Part shown: positions 7,263-15,189 of the stretch, piece by piece | How the letters are laid out: each line of letters opens with the position of its first letter | Numbering within the stretch: position 1 is the first letter of the stretch | Assembly (NCBI RefSeq): GCF_014334055.1 | Contig: NZ_CP060490.1 | Span: 744,001-808,000 of the forward strand | Direction of reading: 5' to 3' | Length of the DNA: 64,000 nt | DNA from: Oscillibacter hominis | Lineage (GTDB): Bacteria > Bacillota > Clostridia > Oscillospirales > Oscillospiraceae | The notes under the pieces: model-generated | Told to the model about the DNA's origin: nothing | Seen by the model: only the letters and a program-made list of their open reading frames with translations | Databases searched by the model: none | Position numbers and translations under genes: made by a program

Positions 7263-10200
7263 TCACATCTCGACCAATCTATGTTTTAGTTCATCCTCAA
7301 AGGCTCGCACCTTTTCCATGCACAAGTCCAATTTTTCAAAAATCTCCTCTTTATCAACGGACTCACTGATGCACACGCTCTCCGTGCGGAAAATCGTCCA
7401 CCACTTCCATCCGTCCTTTCTGGGGCGGACAATGGGCAAGGTGCTGACACGGGCGCAGGTTTCCCAAAAGTCCTCCGTTGCGTTCTTTGAACTAAGGGCC
7501 AGTTGAATATGTATCTTGTCTCCCGTCCGGTTGACGATTTCGTAGAAGTAATGGTTCTCCGTGCTCCAGCCACTGGGAGCACCGGGAAGGTCCGGAAAGA
7601 TTTCCGACATCTTATCCGTTGTAAAGCGGGTCAGGGTACGGTTGCACTTCGCCAGATTTTCCTTTACTTCCGGCCGGCTTACAGTCCACTCCCGTAGGAT
7701 ACCGGCAATCTCGGAAAGGCGCTGCCCCAGTGCATCCTCGCTCTGCAAATATGGGAGGACCGCATTGCAGATGGCATCACTCCATTCCGCATGGAACTTT
7801 GCCATACGGAGCCAGTCTCCCTCATCCACAATACTCACATCTTTCAGCTCATAAGAAATCCAAGACGCTTTATACTGGTCGGCCCGTACCCAATTCAGGG
7901 AGACTCCCAGTTCTTCCTCAATTTCGTCCTTATGGCTGTACAGCAAATCAAAGGAGGCCTTATTCCATGCGGCATCGCTGCTTCCCAAATAGAAGTCGAT
8001 CCGTGCTCCGTCATAATTGGCGATACACTGAACCGAGCATCCACTGATGCCAAAGAATCCGGCCACGGTATTGGATGTGCCAGAGCTGACATTGCTGAAA
8101 CTGCCCCGGTGCATATGCTGCTTCTGAATGAGTGGCAGGGCATAAGTCCAGTACCGCCTGCGAAGTTCAAACCGGCTGGCCTCCGCCATTTTTTCGCTGT
8201 CCGGATCTTTCAGGTAAAACACCAACTCCATGGGGTCTACATCATAAAGGGCAAACAGCCGCCGCAGTATCGACAGTTTCAGTGCTGTGCTGGTGTTCTT
8301 CTCGAAATAAACCGTGTTGTCAATTTGCAGCGCACCGCGCAGCTCACTTCCGGTACCTGAGACATACCCCGCCAGGTCCGTCGCCTGATCCGTGCTGCAC
8401 GCCAAAGTTGAAAGGACAGACTTATCTTTCTGGTGCAGGAACTTTACCACATGTTCAAACATATCTGTCCAACTGGCTGCGGGCTGCTCCATATTCAGCA
8501 GGCTGTATTTCACAATCTCCCGGCCGGTGAGATCCACATCCTCATCATCCAGAGTGCAAGAATCAAACTCCTTTTCCGCCGGCTTGAAGTCCGTCTGCGG
8601 GCAGGGCCAGATCTGGAGAGCCCGGGCAACCATCTCGCTGCTTCGTTCCTCCAACTCTGGCAGGCCCCAGGCATCCTTCTGCCCGATTTTCTGGTTCATC
8701 CGCAAACCGCTGTCTTTATACCCCTTCTTCTCGTCCCGCTTTTCCCGGAAACTCTTATTGCTGAGATTGGGGTTGTAGCCAGTCAGCGTCAGGTTGGCCA
8801 GGCGGTGCAGCCATGTCGCATGGATCTCCGATGCATTGGGTCCCAGCTCCTCCGTCCAGGCCGGCGTCAGGTGCTGAGGCATGATGTGCTCAATGCTGTG
8901 CTCATTGTCGTCTAAATGGGCGTAGACATCCTTGGTCTCCACGGTACCGAAGTTCTCAAACCGCTCAAACAGATATGCTTTGTATTTGCCCCGCATCAAA
9001 TAGATCTGCTTAACCGCCAGGGCATCGGAAAATTCCCGGTCATCCGGGAAGCGCCCGCTCTCCCGCTTGGCTCGCAGAGCATAGATGCATTTGTCTACAT
9101 AGTTATCGGCAGTATTGTCGTAGCGCAGGATCTCCTTATTCAGCGTCAAGAACACCTTGTTCAACGCATTGGTGGGAACTTCACAGATGTTCCGCCGGAA
9201 GAGGTAGTTCTCCGTGATCTCGAAAACATCCCGCACCGTTTCTACGGAGAGTTTGCCATCCTGGTTCAGCCGCAACACCTCCATCAGGAAGGGGCGGGTC
9301 ACTGTGATCTCCAGGCGGGCCATGCGGTACAGGCAGTTATCCAGCCGTTTCTCTCCCAGCCCGCTTTTACAAGTCAGAAGCTTTTCAAAGAGCCGTGCAT
9401 ACTTCAAAAGGTCCTCCAGCAGTGCCTCAATGGGCAGCTGAATCCCCTCCACATATCGCTTGAACGCCTGGTAGATCGTGTTGACATTGGGAGTCATCTG
9501 CTGTTTGATACTGAGATAGTCCCGAACAAAAGCGCTGACATCATTCCGGGTGCATTTCTCAATTTTCTCCCAGTACTCGGTGTAGTATTTGCTCTGCTCT
9601 TTGGGCGGAAGGCCCATGAGGATGTAATTGCGGATTTTATCCCCTTCCGCCAGAGCCAGGCCGGTGGAGTTCAGGCTTTCAAAGATCAACTGGGCATTGT
9701 CGTCCGGTTCCAGCGTGATGCTGATGATCTCCAGCTTGCCAATGGCGGCATACATCTCATCAACGGCAACCTCTTCCTTCAGCAGAATATCCCTGAAAAA
9801 CAAATAGTTGAGGGTCAGGTTGGAGGTGCGGTCATAGTCCTCCTCCGGGCCGAACAATCTGGCAAGGGCCTCCCGGTCACTCTTGACGGGACAAAGCTTG
9901 ATCTTGTCGTCCTCGCCGGCCCAGGGTGCAATGAGAAAGCGGTGGCTGATCTGCTCATCCAGCCGCGCCTCCCGGGATGTCAGTTTTCCCTTTGCGATCA
10001 GATTGCTGATAGCCAGGAGCAACAGCGAGACGGTGGTCAGGCGCTGCTGTCCGTCTATGATGTGATACTCAATTTTGCTCCCGTTGGGGACTACCGATGA
10101 GACAATGCTCCCGAAGAAATGGCTGGATCGGCCAGCCTGTATGACCTTCTTGAGGTCCTCATAGAGTTGGCGGCAGTTCTCCTGCCTCCAGTCATATTTC

Positions 10201-10277
10201 CGCTGGTAAACCGGGATCACATACCGTTTGTCTGCACCTTCCATGAACGAGGTCATTCTCGTCTCTGAGCCCTTCAT
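7263..10277 (-). CDS. DUF262/DUF1524 (GmrSD-like) putative restriction protein
   Basis: A 1004-residue protein. Residues 1-220 form a DUF262 domain with PVYQRKYDW (22-30) and the ParB-like nucleotide-site motif IIDGQQR (73-79). Residues about 440-530 form the His-Asn-His-type DUF1524 nuclease domain with EHIMPQH (463-469) and HRLANLTLTGYN (491-502). The last 220 residues resemble DUF4268 (end of the DFWETCARV...WTIFR block). This arrangement matches GmrSD-type type IV enzymes that cut modified phage DNA, and related defence proteins such as BrxU/SspE. GGAGG lies 7 bases before the ATG. It is transcribed alone, upstream of the type I operon. Target modification and cofactor are unknown. Confidence 0.9.
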   Translation of the reverse strand: MKGSETRMTSFMEGADKRYVIPVYQRKYDWRQENCRQLYEDLKKVIQAGRSSHFFGSIVSSVVPNGSKIEYHIIDGQQRLTTVSLLLLAISNLIAKGKLTSREARLDEQISHRFLIAPWAGEDDKIKLCPVKSDREALARLFGPEEDYDRTSNLTLNYLFFRDILLKEEVAVDEMYAAIGKLEIISITLEPDDNAQLIFESLNSTGLALAEGDKIRNYILMGLPPKEQSKYYTEYWEKIEKCTRNDVSAFVRDYLSIKQQMTPNVNTIYQAFKRYVEGIQLPIEALLEDLLKYARLFEKLLTCKSGLGEKRLDNCLYRMARLEITVTRPFLMEVLRLNQDGKLSVETVRDVFEITENYLFRRNICEVPTNALNKVFLTLNKEILRYDNTADNYVDKCIYALRAKRESGRFPDDREFSDALAVKQIYLMRGKYKAYLFERFENFGTVETKDVYAHLDDNEHSIEHIMPQHLTPAWTEELGPNASEIHATWLHRLANLTLTGYNPNLSNKSFREKRDEKKGYKDSGLRMNQKIGQKDAWGLPELEERSSEMVARALQIWPCPQTDFKPAEKEFDSCTLDDEDVDLTGREIVKYSLLNMEQPAASWTDMFEHVVKFLHQKDKSVLSTLACSTDQATDLAGYVSGTGSELRGALQIDNTVYFEKNTSTALKLSILRRLFALYDVDPMELVFYLKDPDSEKMAEASRFELRRRYWTYALPLIQKQHMHRGSFSNVSSGTSNTVAGFFGISGCSVQCIANYDGARIDFYLGSSDAAWNKASFDLLYSHKDEIEEELGVSLNWVRADQYKASWISYELKDVSIVDEGDWLRMAKFHAEWSDAICNAVLPYLQSEDALGQRLSEIAGILREWTVSRPEVKENLAKCNRTLTRFTTDKMSEIFPDLPGAPSGWSTENHYFYEIVNRTGDKIHIQLALSSKNATEDFWETCARVSTLPIVRPRKDGWKWWTIFRTESVCISESVDKEEIFEKLDLCMEKVRAFEDELKHRLVEM

Positions 10278-10331
10278 GAAGTGTCCTCCTCTTTCTTCCG
10301 GCAGGTCTTTCGCTGTAAAATTTCATTTAGA

Positions 10332-10360
10332 AGTATAGCATATCTTCAAGAAAGTATCTA
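10332..10360 (-). promoter_or_regulatory. Putative promoter of DUF262 gene with XRE-type half-site
   Basis: On the minus strand a -10 TATACT (10337-10332) with a weak -35 (TAGATA, about 17 bases upstream). The spacer contains TTCTTGAA (10352-10345) in a near-palindromic setting, the same half-site as at the XRE promoter. Confidence 0.45.
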
Positions 10361-10487
10361 CCAGCACATCCTCAGATTTCATTCTATTCCCAAGCGGTGC
10401 GGCTATCATTTGCTTTTCATCATTCACTATTTCAAAAACGAGCGGCAGAGTTGTTCTCTCCAGAAAATAAAAAGGCAGTACCAATTT

Positions 10488-10513
10488 TGTAACAACCCGC
10501 ATTCATGCGCGTC
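10488..10513 (+). promoter_or_regulatory. ECF-type promoter of sigma/anti-sigma operon
   Basis: TGTAAC (10488-10493), 16-base spacer, CGTC (10510-10513), followed by ATATA. This fits the AAC/CGTC signature of Firmicutes ECF promoters (SigM/SigW/SigV type), 28 bases before the sigma ATG, and suggests autoregulation. Confidence 0.65.
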
Positions 10514-10540
10514 ATATAGGCAGAAAGCGAGGTGGTGTGG

Positions 10541-11011
10541 ATGGATTTTGACCAACTGTACAAGGAGCAGTTCCCCGTAGTGTACCGCTATCTGACAGGA
10601 CTCAGTGGAAACCAAGCGTTGGCGGAAGAATTGACCCAGGAGACCTTCTGCCGTGCCATTGAACACAGCGCCTCTTTTCAAGGAAAATGCCGTCTGTCCG
10701 TATGGCTGTGCCAAATTGGGAAGAACTGTTGGCTTTCCTACTTGAGAAAGGCAAAACGGCAGGCTGGAGACGAAGCCCTGGAGCAGATGACCTCCCCTCA
10801 GAATGTAGAAGAGGATCTGCTCATCCAGGAAAATGCTCGCCAGATCCACCAGCGACTCCATGCTCTGCCAGAGCCATATCGGGAGGTGTTTACCCTGCGG
10901 GTTTTTGCGGAACTGCCCTATATGCAGATCGGTGAATTGTTCGACAAATCTGAAAACTGGGCCAGAGTGACTTATTATCGTGCGAAACAGAAAATCAAGG
11001 AGGGGTTATGA
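10541..11011 (+). CDS. ECF-family RNA polymerase sigma factor
   Basis: 156-residue alternative sigma factor. Region 2 (about 1-70) has the core-binding and -10 recognition helices (FPVVYRYLTGL, ELTQETFCRAIEH). Region 4 (about 100-155) has ALPEPYREVFTLRVFAELPYMQIGEL followed by the recognition helix and the SENWARVTYYRAKQKIK tail. The ATG at 10541 was preferred over the GTG at 10532 because GAGGTGG sits at the right distance. It is translationally coupled (ATGA) to a zinc-finger anti-sigma gene and follows an ECF-like promoter, so it is likely held inactive at the membrane and released on an envelope signal. The regulon is unknown. Confidence 0.93.
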   Translation: MDFDQLYKEQFPVVYRYLTGLSGNQALAEELTQETFCRAIEHSASFQGKCRLSVWLCQIGKNCWLSYLRKAKRQAGDEALEQMTSPQNVEEDLLIQENARQIHQRLHALPEPYREVFTLRVFAELPYMQIGELFDKSENWARVTYYRAKQKIKEGL

Positions 11012-11670
11012 TGAAATGTGATATCATCCGCGACCTGCTGCCCCTGTACTGCGACGGGCTGTGCAGCGAGGCCAGCAAGCAAGAGATCGAAGCCCATGTG
11101 GTACAATGCCAGGAATGCCGCACCTGCTTGGCGGAAATGAAAGAGGAGGCTCCCGTCCTATCGCTCTCTCAGGAGTCGGAAACGGAAGCCCGTGTTCTTC
11201 AGGGAGTGAAGAAGAAGTTTTCCCGTGGGCGCCGGTGGGCGGTCCTGCTTGCTGTGGCCGTCATGCTGATCTTCTCTATTGTTTTGGCGGGGGCAGCCGA
11301 TGTCCCACAGCCGGTATCCTATACGGACGGTCTGGTAACGGCAGAGCTTGCGGTGGATGAAGTGATCGACCTCTACTATCACGGCGGGAGCTACGATTCT
11401 TTCCATGGCTTCAGCCGGGAGGTGGACGGACGGAATGCTGTTTTCCTCTATTTTGACCGTACCCTTCGCTCGGATGTGATGCCGAACCGTGAGGGACATT
11501 TGTGCATCGGCAACGGGCTGCTGACCGACTTTGAGACAGCCACCTATCAGGTGGAGCGGCAGGTGGATGCGGTCTACTATTTGGTGGGAGATTATTTACA
11601 GCTCCCCGGTCTGGCGCAGGCCGAATTTGAGCAGGCCGTGGCGGATGCGGTCCTTCTGTGGGAACGCTGA
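11008..11670 (+). CDS. Anti-sigma factor, zinc-finger (ZAS) type, membrane-bound
   Basis: 220 residues. The N-terminal domain carries the zinc-binding HVVQCQEC (H-x3-C-x2-C, residues 30-37) and preceding Cys of the ZAS fold that sequesters ECF sigma factors. One transmembrane helix (about residues 75-97, AVLLAVAVMLIFSIVLAG) is followed by an extracytoplasmic domain of about 120 residues, possibly the sensor. ATG overlaps the sigma stop by 4 bases. By family logic it binds the sigma encoded upstream and frees it when the outer domain senses stress. The sensed signal is not apparent. Confidence 0.88.
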   Translation: MMKCDIIRDLLPLYCDGLCSEASKQEIEAHVVQCQECRTCLAEMKEEAPVLSLSQESETEARVLQGVKKKFSRGRRWAVLLAVAVMLIFSIVLAGAADVPQPVSYTDGLVTAELAVDEVIDLYYHGGSYDSFHGFSREVDGRNAVFLYFDRTLRSDVMPNREGHLCIGNGLLTDFETATYQVERQVDAVYYLVGDYLQLPGLAQAEFEQAVADAVLLWER

Positions 11671-11690
11671 ACCAAGCCCACACGCAGAAT

Positions 11691-11721
11691 GCCTGGGCAG
11701 CTTTTCGAGGGCTGCCCAGGC
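11691..11721 (+). terminator. Terminator after sigma/anti-sigma operon
   Basis: Perfect 11-base stem (11691-11701 with 11711-11721), 9-base loop, then CTCATTTTA. It lies 20 bases past the anti-sigma stop, just before the convergent DUF6809-like gene. Confidence 0.75.
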
Positions 11722-11726
11722 TCATT

Positions 11727-12050
11727 TTATATTTCGTCATCCCATACACAACGAGCGCCCGTTCTCCTGGTCCGATAGGAGAATGAGCGCTCGTTTTCCT
11801 CATTTTGCAGTTCTATTGAGAGCCTCCACGCCAGTTCAAAGCCAGCCATAAAACTGTCGAGGGAGGTCTGTTCTGTGATATAGTTTTGGGCGTCGATAAT
11901 CCGCAGCACCAGTTTTCGTTCCGGCTTTTCCAAAGCTGCAATCAATGCTTTGTGGCACTCCTCCACTTCGTTCTCCTGTTCGTCAAGCTCCGGGCGGACA
12001 TAAAAGTAATCATACAGCTCTTTGAGCAGTTTGTTTTCCACCGTCATCAT
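11727..12050 (-). CDS. DUF6809-like hypothetical protein
   Basis: 107-residue acidic, helical protein without signal or membrane segment. The ENKLLKELYDYFYV start and the later DAQ...SLDSFMAGFELAWRLSIEL block resemble a small Firmicutes family (DUF6809) often carried near prophage and conjugative elements. AAGGAG lies directly before the ATG at 12050, so the real start may be the GTG at 12042, 9 bases from it, giving MENKLL. No function is known. It lies between the sigma operon and the tandem recombinases. Confidence 0.65.
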   Translation of the reverse strand: MMTVENKLLKELYDYFYVRPELDEQENEVEECHKALIAALEKPERKLVLRIIDAQNYITEQTSLDSFMAGFELAWRLSIELQNEENERSFSYRTRRTGARCVWDDEI

Positions 12051-12095
12051 CTCCTTGCGACCCAAACATATACCACACCTTCCGCAGAATATCCA

Positions 12096-13064
12096 TCAGA
12101 ATTTCAGAAGATTATCCAGAATATTTGCCGCTTCCCTAAGATCTTCCGTGGATGTTTCATTGGGCTTGCTTTCGCTTTTGGCGGCAGTATGGGCCAGGTA
12201 TGGTGCATAGTTCTGCCGCGTCATTGCGATCCTGAAGTGGCCCAGCATCTGAGAAACTTCTTTCATGTCCATTCCGTTTTGCAGGGACAGGACGGCGCAG
12301 GTGTGCCGGAGATCCGCGAACCGGATGTGATCCAGCCCGGCCTCTTTGATGATCTCATTGTGCAGCCGGCGCACCATCTGGGGTGAGTAGGGCCTCTGGG
12401 TGGCCGGGTGCATGAACATGAGCGGACTTCCTGGGTGTTTAGCGTGTTCCAGGCGCAGGAGTTCAACCGCTTCCGGGGTCAGACTGACGATCCTGGTGCC
12501 GCCTTCGTACTCCACCAGTTCCCGCCGTTCCACCGAGCGTTTCTCAGTGATGGTCAGCGTCCGCTTCTTCGTGTCCAGGTCGCTCCACTTCAGGGCAATC
12601 AGTTCGCCTTGCCGAAGTCCTGCTGTCAGCGCCAGCAGGAACATGGGGAGGTGACCCAGCCGCTCTGCCGCGTCCAGATAGTCCTCCACTTCTGCTGGCG
12701 TCAGCACATTGGCGCTGACCTTCTTGGGCTTTGGGTAGTGAAACGCTCGGGCGGGATTTTCCGTTATCAGGCTATCTCGCATCGCTTGATCCAGACATTG
12801 CTGGAGTAGGCGGTGAATGTGCCGCATGGTATGCTCCCCCAGCCCTGGGTATTCAGGGCTTTCCGGGCGATGACCGCCAAAGTGCCTTCGTTCCTCCAGG
12901 AAATCTCCCACCTGTTCTGCGGTCAATTCAGAGAGCGGGATCTCTCCAAGTCCGGGGAGAATGTGGTTCTTGAAGATGTAGCCATGAGCTGCGTATGTGG
13001 TCGGACGGCTCTGGCTCTTGTCGTAGACCTCCTGCCAGTTGAGGATATACTTTCTCAGCGTCAT
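12096..13064 (-). CDS. Tyrosine recombinase (phage-type integrase), downstream member of a tandem pair
   Basis: 322-residue site-specific recombinase (start MTLRKYILN, GGAGG 9 bases upstream). The core-binding SAM-like domain covers residues 1-100. The catalytic domain has GLRQGEL (first Arg), DLRHTC (Arg and His of the HxxR region, with Ala where the first His normally is: RFADLRHT), LGHF (second His) and the probable nucleophile Tyr in RQNYAPYL. The ATG overlaps the stop of a second, damaged recombinase gene immediately upstream. The replaced first His could lower activity. It may be the integrase of the AT-rich island beginning at about 13.9 kb or a remnant of another element. Confidence 0.9.
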   Translation of the reverse strand: MTLRKYILNWQEVYDKSQSRPTTYAAHGYIFKNHILPGLGEIPLSELTAEQVGDFLEERRHFGGHRPESPEYPGLGEHTMRHIHRLLQQCLDQAMRDSLITENPARAFHYPKPKKVSANVLTPAEVEDYLDAAERLGHLPMFLLALTAGLRQGELIALKWSDLDTKKRTLTITEKRSVERRELVEYEGGTRIVSLTPEAVELLRLEHAKHPGSPLMFMHPATQRPYSPQMVRRLHNEIIKEAGLDHIRFADLRHTCAVLSLQNGMDMKEVSQMLGHFRIAMTRQNYAPYLAHTAAKSESKPNETSTEDLREAANILDNLLKF

Positions 13065-13770
13065 ATCCCCACCTCCATGCACTGGCGCTGCAGATTCCGG
13101 AAGGCCACCCACGGAAGCCCTGCTTGTTTCAGAATCCGCTTGTGCAGATAGTAGAACTCATGGAGATGATATGGCGCTCCGGTCTTGGGGTTGAGGAACA
13201 CATAGAAGCCGGTTTCCGGTATCCGTCCCAGAAGATGCTCCGCTTTGCTGTTAAGGGTCAGCAGGCGCTGTCCCTTGAGAATGTACCGGCAGCGGATATG
13301 AAAATCGGCCCACGACAAGGTGATGAGTTCACATTGCCGCAGGCCGCTGGAGAGTCCTGTGTAGATGAGGGGGAGTGCGCCCAACTGTTCCGCCGCGTTC
13401 AGGTACCGCTGGATCTGCCCCAGGCGCAAAGGGGCTGTTTTATATGCTTCTGCTTGCGGTTCCCGGCAGAGTCGTACCGGGTTGTAGGGGATGCGCTGGT
13501 CACGGGCCGCTTCATCCATACAACGCCGTAGGAGCAGATGGACGCACCAGACGCTTCTGGCGCTGAGCCCCTGGCTCCGCAGGCTGTCATAGAAAATGGT
13601 GACGGTGTCTTCGGTCAGCTCCGCCAGCGGGATGCCCCGATTCTGGGGAGAATGTGGCGGTAGATCAGGTTTCGGTATCCGCCCACGGTGCTGCCGCTCC
13701 ATCTGCCCCGGTTCTTGCAGAACCAACGGTCGCACCACTGGCCTACTGTGTAGCTGTTTTCGTTCTGCAT
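13061..13770 (-). pseudogene. Frameshifted, C-truncated tyrosine recombinase, upstream member of tandem pair
   Basis: Reading starts at ATG 13770 (MQNENSYTVGQWC...) with GGAGG 7 bases upstream and runs in one frame to ...RHILPRIG, then needs a +1 correction to continue as GIPLAELTEDTVTIFYDSL. The break sits at a run of four G (plus-strand CCCC, 13635-13638) where five would restore the frame. The rest has GLRQCEL (first Arg) but ends at ...NLQRQCMEVGI without the H-x-x-R-H and Tyr residues, so the catalytic end is missing. The last bases overlap the next recombinase ATG. It could be a sequencing or assembly slip at the G run, but the lost catalytic residues argue for a non-catalytic or dead copy. 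Confidence 0.75.
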
Positions 13771-13957
13771 ATCGTCGCCTCCTTTTGGCAACCGAACAAT
13801 ACCACAGAAAGAGGGAAATAGCCACTGGTAAGAACTGAATTCTTTTAGAGTGAATCTTTAACTACACTCTGACGATACTGAACTGCTGATATCATTCGTT
13901 GCAATTTGCCTTTTTTAGTAGTAAATGATAAAATGTCTAACAAAAGGAGGTGCTGAT

Positions 13958-14065
13958 ATGGTCGGGAGGAAAGTGACTCACAAGGTTTATGGATGTGGGA
14001 CGATTACTGAACTTACAAGTGCGTATCTCACCGTCAATTTCGGGGATAGCGAAAAGAAGATTTGA
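13958..14065 (+). pseudogene. Small degenerate ORF, beta-barrel (tudor/CarD-like) fragment
   Basis: 35-codon ORF with a near-perfect AAAGGAGG ribosome site 7 bases upstream of ATG. The product (VGRKVTHKVYGCGTITEL... then VNFGDSEKKI) matches the start of small Firmicutes proteins with a V-x-H-x-x-F/Y-G-x-G-T-I barrel fold. It stops at TGA where homologues continue with a Phe/Pro-Asp-Ala-Phe segment, and the following bases still spell DAS in frame. It therefore looks like a decayed gene or a very short peptide. Confidence 0.45.
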
Positions 14066-14229
14066 GATGCTTCTACGTGCAGTACGAAGGATTTTTGTAT
14101 TGTTCGGAATGAAACTACTGGTATTGTTTTGAACAACAGTTCCGTTTTCTAAAATACACCAGCCTAAATATACAATTTTGTTGAATTTGCTGTCGATATA
14201 GAGTATAATTTTATTAATATAGGCGGTTT

Positions 14230-15189
14230 ATGCCGTCAGCAATTTCCGTCAAAAAGGGGCCAATCGCTGTGAGCATGATACAAAAAGAATTTAACGAATC
14301 GAATAAGTTGACACTTTTCAATGGGGATTGCTCGAAACTCTTGAAGACTATTCCGTCGAATTCAGTAGATTTGATTATTACTTCCCCGCCGTATTGTATT
14401 GGAAAGGCTTATGAAGATCCCAGTGATGATATTGAAACGTTCAAAAAACAGCATGAGGATATTTTTGTTGACTTATATCGTGTGTTAAAAACAGGTGGAA
14501 GCATTTGTTGGCAAGTAGGTTATCACGTTTCAGATCAATGTGTCATTCCACTTGACTATATTGTATACGACATCTTCACCAGTAAAAGTGCCGGTTTTGA
14601 AAACCCGTTAATCTTGCGCAACCGTATTATTTGGACTTTTGGTCACGGACTAAATAGCACAAAACGCTTTAGCGGGAGACACGAAATAATCCTTTGGTTT
14701 ACCAAGGGTGAACAAAGTGTGTTCAATCTTGATGATGTGCGGGTTCCACAAAAATATCCCGGAAAGAAGTCATATAAGGGTCCTAACAAGGGAAATCTTA
14801 GCGGGAATCCATTAGGAAAGAATCCTTCGGATGTTTGGGATATTCCTAATGTAAAAGCAATGCATGTTGAAAAAACAGATCATCCATGCCAGTTTCCTGT
14901 TGCCATTCCTCAGCGTCTTATTAGGGCACTTACTGCACCAAACGGCCTGATTCTCGATCCCTTTATGGGATCTGGAACTACAGGAGTAGCCGCATATATA
15001 GAGAACAGGCGATTTGTAGGTGCCGAAATTCTAAAAAAGTATTATGACATTGCCATAGACCGGCTTGAGGAAACTGTATGTGGAAATATTAAGATTCGTG
15101 AAGATAAACCTGTTGCCGAACCTAACACAAATACAGCTGTAGCGAAGCTCCCAGATGAATTTGCAAAGGCACGAGGGAAGATATTATGA
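14230..15189 (+). CDS. DNA methyltransferase, beta-class (N4-cytosine or N6-adenine)
   Basis: 319-residue S-adenosylmethionine-dependent DNA methyltransferase. Catalytic motif IV TSPPY is at 51-55 and S-adenosylmethionine motif I DPFMGSGTTG at 243-252. This order (IV before I) is the beta class, with a variable target-recognition part between. TSPPY occurs in both N4-cytosine and N6-adenine enzymes, so the modified base is uncertain. The ATG at 14275 is an alternative start. The gene is AT-rich compared with flanks and overlaps the next gene by 4 bases (ATGA), so the pair is a translationally coupled unit. Context suggests the protective half of a restriction or other modification-dependent defence system. 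Confidence 0.92.
   Translation: MPSAISVKKGPIAVSMIQKEFNESNKLTLFNGDCSKLLKTIPSNSVDLIITSPPYCIGKAYEDPSDDIETFKKQHEDIFVDLYRVLKTGGSICWQVGYHVSDQCVIPLDYIVYDIFTSKSAGFENPLILRNRIIWTFGHGLNSTKRFSGRHEIILWFTKGEQSVFNLDDVRVPQKYPGKKSYKGPNKGNLSGNPLGKNPSDVWDIPNVKAMHVEKTDHPCQFPVAIPQRLIRALTAPNGLILDPFMGSGTTGVAAYIENRRFVGAEILKKYYDIAIDRLEETVCGNIKIREDKPVAEPNTNTAVAKLPDEFAKARGKIL

Noticed and set aside
7114..7506. 130-codon plus frame starting between XRE and DUF262
   Set aside because: It runs through a terminator hairpin and then antisense to the DUF262 gene, without a domain.
8916..10100. 394-codon plus-strand frame opposite the DUF262 gene
   Set aside because: DUF262/DUF1524 motifs in the minus frame are decisive; the reverse frame lacks any domain.
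10281..10580. 99-codon plus frame before the sigma factor
   Set aside because: Overlaps the ECF promoter and sigma start, has no ribosome site, and its composition is that of non-coding AT-rich DNA.
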